NCBI GenBank assembly: GCA_016218105.1
Contig: JACRET010000068.1
Span: 38,729 to 102,728, forward strand
From: Deltaproteobacteria bacterium
Lineage (GTDB): Bacteria; Desulfobacterota; GWC2-55-46
Length of the DNA stretch: 64,000 nt
Direction: 5' to 3'
Shown here: positions 1 through 11,513 of the stretch, piece after piece
Numbering within the stretch: the stretch's first letter is position 1
Layout: each line of letters opens with the position of its first letter
Notes under the pieces: generated by a model
The model's input: only the letters and a program-made list of their open reading frames with translations
Databases searched by the model: none
What the model was told of the DNA's origin: nothing
Made by a program: the position numbers and the translations under genes

Positions 1-2625
1 GCCTATCATCCTGCCGTAGAGGAATGTAGTGAACGCGGCGCCCTCTACTTCCTTATCCGACATCTTGCCGGAATTGAAGGCCTCCCAAACGATCTTCAGG
101 AGTATTACCGCTATCACGGCATCCACGTTTACGCAGTATACGTTTGAGCTTACCTTCGCGTCGAAGAGCGCCTTTACCAGGTTCTGGTAGAAGTCCAGGA
201 ATACGTTATATATCCCCTTCTCCTCGAAAAGGGAGGCTACAAACCTTTCCCTGGGATCGAAGTTCACTTCCTTGCCCTTGAAGATGGGATGGTTTACGCA
301 AGGGATCTTTAAATATTCGATATTTCCGAATGCCTTCTGGTCCGCCTTGTACTTAGCGTATCCCTTGGCGTATTCATCGGCTATCGCCTTCAGATTAAGG
401 TTATGGGATTTATTCGATGGGTCGTTAAGCCCTGTAGACTTGAACCTGTCTATCAGGAAAGCTATGGCCTCATAGCCGTTTCCGCCGTGGGCGAAGCCGG
501 TGTGCGTAAGGAAGCCGATGAACGCCTTGTTGATTTGCACCCTGTGCGGGTCTTCGGGGCCGTCCGCGCTGACCCCGCCTTTGCAGCCCTGCGCCGATAT
601 GGTGCCGGGGCCGTTTGAGATGATAAGGCCCAGGAGCATCGAGAACTCGAACCGCTCTATCTCAGTCGGCTTCCTGCCGATAAGCCCGAGAAACGACGCG
701 TCCGTAAACGTCCAGTCATTTATCAGCTCATCGTTCTTTATGCCGCAGAAACTGTCTTTTTTGTGCTTCGCGCCTGTGACGCTGCACCCGACAAAGCTTG
801 AGAATATCCTTGAGTACCAGGGCAGCGCCGTGATGGTGACCTTGGATATTGACCTCTTGATGAGAGGCTCCCACCCAAGCGTCATCCAGATAGCGGCAAA
901 AAGCGCGTCTGTCGAAGGCTTGCCACCGGCGGCTTCCTTTACGAACTCGATGAATACGGATTTCTTGCCGAGGGAGTCTATCTTCTTTAATATCACCTTT
1001 GAAAGCGAATCGTCCTTTGAGGCCGTAAGGGCTTTCCTGGCGTCAGCCGACAGGCCCTTTAGTATTTCCTTGTAATCGCAGGCGTCCGCCGCTGATACCA
1101 TGCCGGAGTTCTGGAAAAGCTCTAAAAGCTCATTTGAAACCGCGATAGCGCCCTTGACCCTGCCTTTCCCGATAATGGATATGGCGGCGGAAAGGACTGT
1201 ATTCGGGGAGCTTTCCGACTCTCTGGCGGCGTCGGCCGCGATATTGGCGGCGTCATCGGCATGGTTTAGATAAGCGTTGAAAGCGACGTTTAAGAGCGCC
1301 CTTTCGTATTCGGACGGATATCTCTTCAAGAGCGAGAAGTATAAATTCTCTTCAAGCGAGCGTTTGGAGGCGTCGAGCATGGTGACGTTATGGAGCTTCG
1401 TCACCTGGGTGTTCGGGTCCATCATCGACGCGCCGCTTGCGTCCTTCATCGCCTGCCTGGGGAACTGCGCGCCTACCTGCTTGTTTATATGGTCTATCTG
1501 CTCGTCATAAGGAGATTCCGCCCTGACGACGGGGGCGTCAAGCTCGCTGGGTATGGCCAGGCCGGCGTTATTCGCAAACCAGCACTTAAGGGACAGATCG
1601 CCCTTTGCCTCGAAGTCGGGCTTTATGCCGTTAAGCTCCATTACCTTCGTAAGGGCCTCCGGTATATGGGCGATGTTGGTAACTACAGCGCCTTTCTTTG
1701 AAAATATCGGGGTCTGCGGGGTGTATATGCCGTCGACGCCGAAGTAATCCATGTACCACTGCTCTTTTGCCTTTGCGTCGTCGCCCGATCCGGCGAGACT
1801 GCCGGCATGACCGCATGCCTTCGTCAAACGGGCCTTCCAGCGTCCGACCACGCAGGCAACCGTTGGCTTGTTGATCTCAAGGCCGTGCTCGTAATACCCG
1901 CCCGGCTCCGTATAGATAACGGCGGCCTTGCTCCTGGAGTCATTGTCGAGGGCATGGAAGAACTCCCTGGGGGCATAGTGGATATACACGTCCTTGCCGC
2001 TGGATATCGAAGTCGTCGTGCCCCATCCTTTCGTAAGGAGGTATACGGCGATGGTGGTCGTGAAGTTTCCTGAGTTTGAAAATAACGCTATGGAGCCTTT
2101 TACAAGGGACTCTTCAGGCTTATTGCCGCCGAGCGCCCCGCCTATCCTCACCTTGTTCCATGCATCGGCCACCCCAAGGCAGTTCCCGCCGAATACGTCT
2201 ATGCCGTTTGTCTGGCATATGGCCCTTACTATCCTCGCGTCGTTTACGGAGATCTTCTCGGTGAGTATTATGACCTTTTTAAGGTCGGGATTGTGTCTTA
2301 CGGCCTCAGCCACGCCGTCCTTCACCCCTGACGGAGGGAGATATATGACCGCCGTATTGAATTTCAGCCCCGCCTTTATTCCCTCTTTCACGGAGTTGAA
2401 GACCGGTATGTTCCCGATCTTTGTCTCAACGACCTGGCCGCTTCTTCCGGGGCTCGTACCGAAGACCACGTTCCCGCCAGAGTATACATGGCTTACGGGA
2501 GTGACGGTCTTGCTCTCGTTACCGGTTATGTTGAATACGCATACCCGGTCTTCCCTGGTGGCGATTTCAGCGAGTGAGTTTATTCCGACATAATAAGGAA
2601 ATTTTTTAACGCCTTCTTTGTGCAT
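1..2625 (-). CDS. aclA: ATP-citrate lyase alpha subunit (succinyl-CoA-ligase-like N-terminus plus citrate-synthase-like C-terminus), truncated at window edge
   Basis: Manual minus-strand translation from ATG at 2625: MHKEGVKKFPYYVGINSLAEIATREDRVCVFN..., with phospho-His motif ACGHAGSLAG and C-terminal GFLTHTGFAHGGNGYEAIAFLIDRF. Open through position 1 (875 codons). Absent from the ORF track because it has no stop in the window. Confidence 0.9.
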   Translation of the reverse strand, partial: MHKEGVKKFPYYVGINSLAEIATREDRVCVFNITGNESKTVTPVSHVYSGGNVVFGTSPGRSGQVVETKIGNIPVFNSVKEGIKAGLKFNTAVIYLPPSGVKDGVAEAVRHNPDLKKVIILTEKISVNDARIVRAICQTNGIDVFGGNCLGVADAWNKVRIGGALGGNKPEESLVKGSIALFSNSGNFTTTIAVYLLTKGWGTTTSISSGKDVYIHYAPREFFHALDNDSRSKAAVIYTEPGGYYEHGLEINKPTVACVVGRWKARLTKACGHAGSLAGSGDDAKAKEQWYMDYFGVDGIYTPQTPIFSKKGAVVTNIAHIPEALTKVMELNGIKPDFEAKGDLSLKCWFANNAGLAIPSELDAPVVRAESPYDEQIDHINKQVGAQFPRQAMKDASGASMMDPNTQVTKLHNVTMLDASKRSLEENLYFSLLKRYPSEYERALLNVAFNAYLNHADDAANIAADAARESESSPNTVLSAAISIIGKGRVKGAIAVSNELLELFQNSGMVSAADACDYKEILKGLSADARKALTASKDDSLSKVILKKIDSLGKKSVFIEFVKEAAGGKPSTDALFAAIWMTLGWEPLIKRSISKVTITALPWYSRIFSSFVGCSVTGAKHKKDSFCGIKNDELINDWTFTDASFLGLIGRKPTEIERFEFSMLLGLIISNGPGTISAQGCKGGVSADGPEDPHRVQINKAFIGFLTHTGFAHGGNGYEAIAFLIDRFKSTGLNDPSNKSHNLNLKAIADEYAKGYAKYKADQKAFGNIEYLKIPCVNHPIFKGKEVNFDPRERFVASLFEEKGIYNVFLDFYQNLVKALFDAKVSSNVYCVNVDAVIAVILLKIVWEAFNSGKMSDKEVEGAAFTTFLYGRMIG

Positions 2626-2659
2626 GGCTCATCCTCGTTAGGTTGTAATTTCGATGGAC

Positions 2660-3964
2660 TTACTTTGCGGCTACACCGGCCCTGGACCCCGAGAACATCG
2701 GGTTGGAGCTATTGGCAAAAAGCGCCCTGCCTTCCTTCTCCATCCATTTATCGACGTTTAAAGCATAGTTTACGACCTCGCTCATGGCTGAGTCATGGCC
2801 GAATATCCTGTAAGGAAGTTTTAAATTCTCCAGAGTATCTCTCATATAGGCCATGCCGCGTATGAGGTTCGGGCCGCCCCTGCCGATAACGACATACAGG
2901 GGTGTGGGGCCGTTCTTGTGGAAGTAATCCTTCAAGGCGTCCGCCATTGCCCTGAATGTCTCGAAGATATCGGTGTTGTTGGCCTTGCCGCCGATGATGA
3001 ACAGGACGTTTGACTGCTTGAGCCAGTACTTGAAGCATATCCTTGATATCTGGAACATCTTCTCGTAGGGCGGGTTGCCTCCGAAGTCGGAGGATATCGT
3101 GGCCCTCTCGCCCAAAAGCTCGGTCACGAGGGCGTTGGCGCCGCCGCCGAATGTAGGGGCGGTTATCGTGCCCCTGGGATTGATGACGAAGACGTCGCTC
3201 TGGCCCTGATATGTGCGAAGCTGGTTGATCTCCTGCTCGAATTCCGAATAGTCTGAAGCGAAGAGGTGCGCGGGAAGCTCAAGCCTCTTCCAGGCCGGGT
3301 TGTCGAGGTCGAACGAGCCCTTGAAGTCGCAGGCAACAGGCACCAGCCTGCCCTTGCTGTCCGGGGACATCCTTATCGGATTAAGCTCCAGTGTCGACAT
3401 CCCGTAGTTGTTATAAAGCGTCCATAGCTTGGGAAGGTTCTGCACGAGCGGGCTGATTATTTCGCTCGGCGCCCCAAGCTCCGTAAGCGCGTTGGATATA
3501 TGGAATGATTTAAGGCCAGTGAGCGCGTCGAAAGGAATTTCCCTTATCTTGTCTTTGGGAAGCTCTTCGATGTCCATGCCGCCGTGATGGGTGATCGTCA
3601 TTATCGGCGCGCGGTATAAGGTGGAGTCGGAAATGGAAAAGTAAACCTCGTGCTCAGCCGGCACCCCGCCTTCGAAGGTCACGCCGTCGGCCTTTACGGT
3701 GGTGTTGCCGAATGTATGCTCGATAAAATATAATCTTTCTTTTTCCTTAAGGGCGGTGGCTATGTCCTTTGCCCTGCCAATAAGGCCAGCCTTGCCCTTC
3801 TTACCGACTCCGCCCTTGAATATGGGTTTTATGAACACCTGTCCGCATCTCTTGATGAGGTCTTTTATCTCATCAACGCTGGCTTCAGGGCCGAGCACCT
3901 CGGCTGAAGGGAATTCAACCCGTTTTAAGAGCTTACCTCCCCAAAGAAGGCCTGTAAGTTGCAT
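2660..3964 (-). CDS. aclB: ATP-citrate lyase beta subunit
   Basis: 434 aa, ATP-grasp/succinyl-CoA-synthetase-beta-like; FVINPRGTITAPTFGGGANALVTELLGERATISSDFGGNPPYEKMFQ; adjacent to aclA. Confidence 0.92.
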   Translation of the reverse strand: MQLTGLLWGGKLLKRVEFPSAEVLGPEASVDEIKDLIKRCGQVFIKPIFKGGVGKKGKAGLIGRAKDIATALKEKERLYFIEHTFGNTTVKADGVTFEGGVPAEHEVYFSISDSTLYRAPIMTITHHGGMDIEELPKDKIREIPFDALTGLKSFHISNALTELGAPSEIISPLVQNLPKLWTLYNNYGMSTLELNPIRMSPDSKGRLVPVACDFKGSFDLDNPAWKRLELPAHLFASDYSEFEQEINQLRTYQGQSDVFVINPRGTITAPTFGGGANALVTELLGERATISSDFGGNPPYEKMFQISRICFKYWLKQSNVLFIIGGKANNTDIFETFRAMADALKDYFHKNGPTPLYVVIGRGGPNLIRGMAYMRDTLENLKLPYRIFGHDSAMSEVVNYALNVDKWMEKEGRALFANSSNPMFSGSRAGVAAK

Positions 3965-4013
3965 AACTACCTCCGTTACTCTTTATCGTTGATGCGATTA
4001 CCTGAAGCGCCGC

Positions 4014-6326
<2,313 letters not shown>

Positions 6327-6330
6327 TTAT

Positions 6331-6360
6331 GGATGGGAACTCAGCGGCCTGCCGCCATCC
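6331..6360 (-). other. Hairpin in icd 5' leader
   Basis: Inverted repeat GGATGG-CGGC...GCCG-CCATCC, downstream of the riboswitch terminator; not followed by a T-tract. Confidence 0.5.
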
Positions 6361-6382
6361 GTCCGCCGTTATCCCTCAAAAC

Positions 6383-6446
6383 AAAAAAAACCGCCTGGGT
6401 GCGCAAAAAAAATGAATTATCTTCATCGTTTTTTTGCCCAGACGGT
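6383..6446 (-). terminator. Intrinsic terminator / expression platform of the ZTP-riboswitch-like leader
   Basis: Minus strand ACCGTCTGGG...CCCAGGCGGT followed by TTTTTTTT. The 5' arm is the 3' pseudoknot strand of the aptamer. Confidence 0.8.
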
Positions 6447-6508
6447 CGGCTCTTATATTCTGGTTCCCGCTTCCCGGTGGTGACCACCTTGATTCCGTCA
6501 GTCGCGGT
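6436..6508 (-). ncRNA. ZTP (pfl motif) riboswitch aptamer
   Basis: Minus strand: ACCGCGACTGACGGAATCAAGGTGGTCACCACCGGGAAGCGGGAACCAGAATATAAGAGCCGACCGTCTGGGCA. P1 CCGC/GCGG, GGTGG/CCACC hairpin followed by GGGAAGC, and pseudoknot ACGG with CCGT in the conserved ...CCGTCTGGGCA 3' end. Confidence 0.88.
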
Positions 6509-6539
6509 TTCCTGGCTGCTGCCTATGTTTAGCGGAGAA

Positions 6540-6568
6540 AATATACAGGAAAGCAGGATAATTGTCAA
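6540..6568 (-). promoter_or_regulatory. Sigma70-like promoter driving the riboswitch leader
   Basis: Minus strand TTGACA (6568-6563), 17-nt spacer, TATATT (6545-6540); ~32 nt upstream of the aptamer. Confidence 0.75.
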
Positions 6569-6607
6569 GGGGATTTTATGCCTGAACGGAGGCGCTTTTA
6601 AAGTGAT

Positions 6608-7087
6608 TTAGAGCCGGTCGAAGAAGGGCTTGAGGGTGGCATATGTCGTTTTAAGGTGCTCAGGCATGACCTTTACGTCCGCGAGCACCGGCATGAAATT
6701 CATATCCCCGTTCCACCGGGGCACGACGTGCATGTGAAGATGGTCTTCAATGCCAGCGCCTGCGGCCTTCCCTACATTTATGCCTATGTTGAAGCCGTCG
6801 GGCTTGAAGGCTTTTGTCAAAGAAGCTGTCGCATGCCTGAGCAGCCTGAACGCGTCTATCGATTCTTCAGGCGTGAGCTCTTCTATTTTAGCGACATGCC
6901 TCACTGGGGCTATCATCAGGTGGCCGCTGTTGTATGGGAATTTATTCAACAGAACAAGCGACACCGAACCGTTAAACAGCAGCAGCGCATCTTCCTGTGC
7001 TTTAGAAGGGGCAGAGCAGAAGATGCATTTGTCTTCTTTTCCGGCATGGATATACTCTGAGCGCCAGGGGGCCCATAACTGGTCCAT
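6608..7087 (-). CDS. HIT family hydrolase
   Basis: 159 aa with DHLHMHVVPRW HIT motif and N-terminal CIFC. Confidence 0.88.
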   Translation of the reverse strand: MDQLWAPWRSEYIHAGKEDKCIFCSAPSKAQEDALLLFNGSVSLVLLNKFPYNSGHLMIAPVRHVAKIEELTPEESIDAFRLLRHATASLTKAFKPDGFNIGINVGKAAGAGIEDHLHMHVVPRWNGDMNFMPVLADVKVMPEHLKTTYATLKPFFDRL

Positions 7088-7374
7088 TATGCTTCGTCCG
7101 TATTGATCCTTTCCCTGATCTCTTTACCGGCTTTGAAGAATGGCACCCTCTTCGACTCTATGAAGATATTTTCCCCGGACTTTGGGTTTCTCCCCTGCCT
7201 GCCGTCACGCGCTTTTATTTTAAAGCTGCCAAAGCCGCGTATCTCGACCTTGTCACCTTTAGACAGGCTCGATGACATGGAATCGAAAAGGGTATCGACT
7301 ATTATCTCCACGTCTTTTCTTGAGAAGTTGCTGACCTTTGAGGCCACAAGTTCTATCAATTCACTCTTGGTCAT
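7087..7374 (-). CDS. ihfB: Integration host factor / HU family DNA-binding protein (beta-like)
   Basis: 95 aa, MTKSELIELVASKVSNFSRKDVEIIVDTLFDSMSSSLSKGDKVEIRGFGSF...GRNPKSGE; TAATG overlap with HIT gene. Confidence 0.88.
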   Translation of the reverse strand: MTKSELIELVASKVSNFSRKDVEIIVDTLFDSMSSSLSKGDKVEIRGFGSFKIKARDGRQGRNPKSGENIFIESKRVPFFKAGKEIRERINTDEA

Positions 7375-7392
7375 ACAGATGCCTCCTTCTTT

Positions 7393-8274
7393 TTACCTTT
7401 CTGGATTTGGTGTCATGTACATAATGCGCATTCCTGAAAAAAGCTCCGTAAAGCTCCTTGCCGCTGATTCCCCGAAGACAGTATTCCAGAGGCTCATTTT
7501 TTTGCTCTCAAGGTATACTACTTCTGGCTTACCTGTAATTCCGGCGAGTTCGGCGCTTATGTCTATCGCGTCACGGAGTCCGCCGAGCTCGTCCACGAGG
7601 CCTCTTTCCCTTGCCTGCGCCCCGGAGAATATCCTCCCGTCCGCGATCTTCGCCACGTCCTCCACCTTCATATTGCGGCCGTCGGCAACGGCCTTTATGA
7701 ACTGTCCGTTGACGTCGTCGATCACCGACTGCAGGAGCGCCCTCTCCTCAGCCTCCATCTTGCGTAGCGGAGAGCCGACATCCTTGTACTTGCCGCTTTT
7801 TACGACATATCCCTTAAGCCCCAGCTTTGACAGAAGCTCTTCGGCATTAAAGAACTCCACTATCACTCCTATGGAGCCCGTAATGGTCCCCGGGTTGGCT
7901 ACTATCTTGTCGGTCGCAGCCGCCGCGTAATAGCCGCCTGAGGCGGCTATCGTGCCCAGCGAGGCCACGACCTTCTTTTTTTTACGGAACTTTATTATCT
8001 CGCTGTGTATCTCCTGCGAGGGGCCTACCGCCCCGCCGGGAGAATCTATCCTTAATACCACGGCCTTGACATCGTCCCTGTCCTCTAGCTCCTGAAACTG
8101 CTGGATGGCTTCGGCAGGGTCAGTGATGATGCCTTCAAGCTCGATTACAGCGACCTTGTCCCTTGAGCTGAAAGAGCCGCCGGTAAAGATGGCTATCACT
8201 ACCGATAAGGCTGTTATGACCAGGAATAAAGCGCCTATCGCCGCAAAGAGGGTCTTAAGGGTCTCCCATTTCAT
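7393..8274 (-). CDS. sppA: Signal peptide peptidase SppA (S49 family)
   Basis: 293 aa, N-terminal TM, RIDSPGGAVGPSQEI, ASGGYYAAAATDKIVANPGTITGSIGV. Confidence 0.92.
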   Translation of the reverse strand: MKWETLKTLFAAIGALFLVITALSVVIAIFTGGSFSSRDKVAVIELEGIITDPAEAIQQFQELEDRDDVKAVVLRIDSPGGAVGPSQEIHSEIIKFRKKKKVVASLGTIAASGGYYAAAATDKIVANPGTITGSIGVIVEFFNAEELLSKLGLKGYVVKSGKYKDVGSPLRKMEAEERALLQSVIDDVNGQFIKAVADGRNMKVEDVAKIADGRIFSGAQARERGLVDELGGLRDAIDISAELAGITGKPEVVYLESKKMSLWNTVFGESAARSFTELFSGMRIMYMTPNPER

Positions 8275-8283
8275 GAGGATTTT

Positions 8284-9900
8284 CTAGGCCTCTCCTGCTG
8301 CCTCAGCCTTTTTGATCGTCCTTATCGAAAGCCCTATTTTATTGTCCTCCGGATCGACGTTTAACACCTCAACCTCGACCATATCCCCAGTACTGATATC
8401 CGAGCCCTTCTTCTTTCCGCGGCTCAGTTCCGACACATGGACAAGCCCCTCAAGACCGGGTTCGATCTCAACGAACGCGCCGAAGTCGGCGACGCTTGTG
8501 ACCCTTCCCTCTATGATCATCCCGGGCTTGTAGCGGTCTTCAACGCCCTCCCAGGGATTCCTCTCCAGAAGTTTCGTGGAAAGAGAGAAACGCTTGTTGG
8601 CGCTGTCGATATTAAGGACTACTGCCTCAACTTCCTGCCCCTTTTTGTAAAGCTCGGAGGGGTGCTTTATCTTTTTCCAGGTAAGGTCTGAGACGTGCAC
8701 AAGGCCGTCTATCCCTTCCTCTATGCCTATGAACATCCCGAAATCGGTTATGTTCTTGACTGTGCCTGTTACCCTGGAGCCCTTCGGGTACTTCTTTTCC
8801 GCGTCGATCCACGGGTTTGGCTCGATCTGCTTAAGCCCCAGGGATATCCTCTTGCTGGCCGGGTCGATATCAAGCACCATTACCTCGACATGGTCGCCGA
8901 CCTTGAGCTTCTGCGACGGATGCTTAAGCTTTGTCCAGGACATCTCCGAGATGTGTATAAGCCCTTCAAGTCCGGCCTCCACCTCTATAAAAGCCCCGTA
9001 ATCCGTGATATTCACTACATTACCCGAGACCTTAGCGCCAACCGGGTACTTGTCCTTTACCGTAAGCCAGGGGTCTTCCTTGGTCTGCTTGAGGCCCAGG
9101 GAGATCTTACCGTCCTCTTTGTTGTACTTAAGGACCTTTACGTTGACCTTGTCGCCGATCTTCAAGACCTGGGACGGGTGAGTGACCTTGCCCCAGGAAA
9201 GGTCGGTGAGGTGAATAAGGCCGTCTATGCCGCCGAGATCGATGAACGCGCCGTAGTCGGTTATGTTCTTGACGAGACCCTCGATCACGCTGCCTTCCTG
9301 GATATTCTCAAGGGTAGTCTTTTTAAGGACTTCCCTCTCCTCTTCCAGCAGTACTCTCCTCGATACAATTACGTTATTCTTACGCCTGTTGTGCTTAAGG
9401 ACCCTGAACTGGAATGTCTGCCCAACAAGCTTGTCCGGGTTTCTGACAGGCTTGAGATCCACCTGAGAGCCAGGCAGGAATGCCGTAATACCGTTAACAT
9501 CCACATAAAACCCGCCCTTGATCCTCTGGGTAACAACCCCGTCTACCGGCGTGCCTTTTTCGTAAGAATCGATTATATCGTCCCATACCTGCAGCTGGTC
9601 GGCCTTTGCCTTGGACAGGACTATATAGCCGTTGTCGTCTTCGCGCCTCTCTAATAGCACCGAAATGTCATCACCTACTTTTACGGTAGGCTTTCCATCC
9701 TTATCTAAAAATTCCCTTAACGGCACCTGGCCCTCGGACTTATAGCCGATATCAACCATTACCGCGTCCTGTGTAATCTGGACGATCTTCCCCTTGATGA
9801 TGTCGCCGTCCTGGAGTTCCTTTATCTCGGATTCAAAAAGCTCCTCAAAGTCCGTCTTGGCAACATCACCTGCATGAGATTTTTCCTCTCTCCCTATCAT
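8284..9900 (-). CDS. rpsA: 30S ribosomal protein S1
   Basis: 538 aa with repeated S1 domains (e.g. GLVKNITDYGAFIDLGGIDGLIHLTDLSW). Confidence 0.95.
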   Translation of the reverse strand: MIGREEKSHAGDVAKTDFEELFESEIKELQDGDIIKGKIVQITQDAVMVDIGYKSEGQVPLREFLDKDGKPTVKVGDDISVLLERREDDNGYIVLSKAKADQLQVWDDIIDSYEKGTPVDGVVTQRIKGGFYVDVNGITAFLPGSQVDLKPVRNPDKLVGQTFQFRVLKHNRRKNNVIVSRRVLLEEEREVLKKTTLENIQEGSVIEGLVKNITDYGAFIDLGGIDGLIHLTDLSWGKVTHPSQVLKIGDKVNVKVLKYNKEDGKISLGLKQTKEDPWLTVKDKYPVGAKVSGNVVNITDYGAFIEVEAGLEGLIHISEMSWTKLKHPSQKLKVGDHVEVMVLDIDPASKRISLGLKQIEPNPWIDAEKKYPKGSRVTGTVKNITDFGMFIGIEEGIDGLVHVSDLTWKKIKHPSELYKKGQEVEAVVLNIDSANKRFSLSTKLLERNPWEGVEDRYKPGMIIEGRVTSVADFGAFVEIEPGLEGLVHVSELSRGKKKGSDISTGDMVEVEVLNVDPEDNKIGLSIRTIKKAEAAGEA

Positions 9901-9969
9901 TAAATGCTAATCCTCCCCTGTCATTTTCTATGAAATAAAACAATATCATAGCGTGTTTCAAAGTGCAAA

Positions 9970-10812
9970 TCATTTCGACTCGAGCGCCTTGAGGCGCTCT
10001 ACAACGTCGTTAATGACCCAGTCGGGTGTCGATGCCCCTGAAGTCACTCCGACCCTGGAGGCCCCTCTAAACCACTCCGGGGCTAATTCATCAGCAACCT
10101 CAATATGATAAGTGCGGGGTTGTATCCCCCTGCAAATCTCGGCGAGCCTTCTGGTATTTGCGCTGTTCCTGCCGCCTACGATCACCATGCAGTCGACCAT
10201 CTCAGCCAATTCGCCGCTCTCTTTCTGCCTTATAGATGTAGCGTTACAAATCGTATTAAAAACCTTTAATTCCGAAGCCTTATTTAAACAAAAACTAACA
10301 ACGGCCTCCAGCTTTTCCATCGGCAGGGTCGTTTGGGCTATTATCCCTATCTTTTTCTTTCTCGGAAGGTCTTGAAGCCCTTCGGGAGAGTCGGCGATCC
10401 TTATCTCAGCCGAGCCGTAGCTGATAAGCCCCTTGACCTCCGGGTGGTCCTTCTCCCCTACGACAACAACCGAATATCCCTCGTCGCTTAAGTGCGATAC
10501 AAGGTCCTGGGCCTTCTTTACGAAAGGGCACGTCGCGTCTATCACATTAAGCCCCTTTTCTTTAGCGGCCCTGAGCTCATCGAGCTTCGCCCCATGAGAC
10601 CTTATGATAATAGTGCCCTGCGTGATCTCGTCTATCCCTTTTTTGGCAAAGATATGAGACTCTTCCAGCTTTTTTACGACTTGAGGATTATGGATTATCG
10701 GGCCGAGGGTGTAGATAGCTCCCTGGGTTTCGGATGCGCATTTATTAGCTAGGTTGATGGCCCTTTTAACTCCAAAGCAGAAACCTGACGACTTTGCTAC
10801 AAATATCTCCAA
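9970..10812 (-). CDS. ispH: 4-hydroxy-3-methylbut-2-enyl diphosphate reductase
   Basis: 280 aa, SSGFCFGVKRAI, DATCPFVKKAQ, TSGASTPDWVINDV. Confidence 0.95.
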   Translation of the reverse strand: MEIFVAKSSGFCFGVKRAINLANKCASETQGAIYTLGPIIHNPQVVKKLEESHIFAKKGIDEITQGTIIIRSHGAKLDELRAAKEKGLNVIDATCPFVKKAQDLVSHLSDEGYSVVVVGEKDHPEVKGLISYGSAEIRIADSPEGLQDLPRKKKIGIIAQTTLPMEKLEAVVSFCLNKASELKVFNTICNATSIRQKESGELAEMVDCMVIVGGRNSANTRRLAEICRGIQPRTYHIEVADELAPEWFRGASRVGVTSGASTPDWVINDVVERLKALESK

Positions 10813-10832
10813 ATTAACTGAACCTTCCTCAA

Positions 10833-11513
10833 TTATTTACCTTCTTTTATAAAGCCCGCCTTCTCGACTTCATCGAGGGCTTTTTGCACCACTTCTTCGA
10901 TTGTAAGCCCGCCGGTGTCGATGTATACGGCGTCATCGGCCTTTTTTAAAGGAGAATTTTTTCTCTCGGAATCTCTCTTGTCCCTCTCCTGTATCTCGGC
11001 GCTTACCGCCTCTTTCGTGTCTTTCGCCTTTCCCTCTATCTCCAGGTGCCTTCTTTGGGCCCTTACCTCATGGGAGGCGTCGAGGAAAAATTTCATATCG
11101 GCATCCGGGAAGACTACCGTGCCTATGTCCCTCCCCTCCATCACGACGCCGCCGCGCTCTCCAAGCGTCCTCTGGAACTTTACAAGAAGCTCCCTGACAG
11201 GCCTTTTCGCGGAAGAAACGGAGGCGAGAGTGCCTGCCCTCTGGGTGCGGATATCTTTAGAATAATCCTTACGGTCTATGATTATATTTCCTGACGCGTC
11301 ATCGAAGCCCAGATCCACCGTCTTGCAGAAGCCCTCAAGGGCCTCCTCGTCTGCTACATTTACCCCGGCTTCATCCGCCGCCAAAGCCAGCGCCCTGTAC
11401 ATCGCGCCGGTATTTATATATTTAAGATTGAGCCTCTCGGCCAGCAGCCTGCTGACGGTCGTCTTGCCTACCCCGCTCGGGCCGTCCAGCGCGATCACCA
11501 GGCCCCTCTTCAT
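10833..11513 (-). CDS. cmk: Cytidylate kinase
   Basis: 226 aa, IALDGPSGVGKTTVSRLLAERLNLKYINTGAMYRA, EGRDIGTVVFPDADMKFFLDA. Confidence 0.95.
   Translation of the reverse strand: MKRGLVIALDGPSGVGKTTVSRLLAERLNLKYINTGAMYRALALAADEAGVNVADEEALEGFCKTVDLGFDDASGNIIIDRKDYSKDIRTQRAGTLASVSSAKRPVRELLVKFQRTLGERGGVVMEGRDIGTVVFPDADMKFFLDASHEVRAQRRHLEIEGKAKDTKEAVSAEIQERDKRDSERKNSPLKKADDAVYIDTGGLTIEEVVQKALDEVEKAGFIKEGK

Noticed and set aside
500-1075. Plus-strand 191-aa ORF
   Set aside because: Antisense to aclA, which gives a clear protein match on the minus strand; same for the 1994-2593 ORF.
7103-7930. Plus-strand 275-aa ORF
   Set aside because: Lies antisense to ihfB and sppA; low-complexity Ser/Leu-rich translation typical of shadow ORFs.
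8695-9654. Plus-strand 319-aa ORF
   Set aside because: Antisense to rpsA; repeated pattern simply mirrors the S1 repeats.
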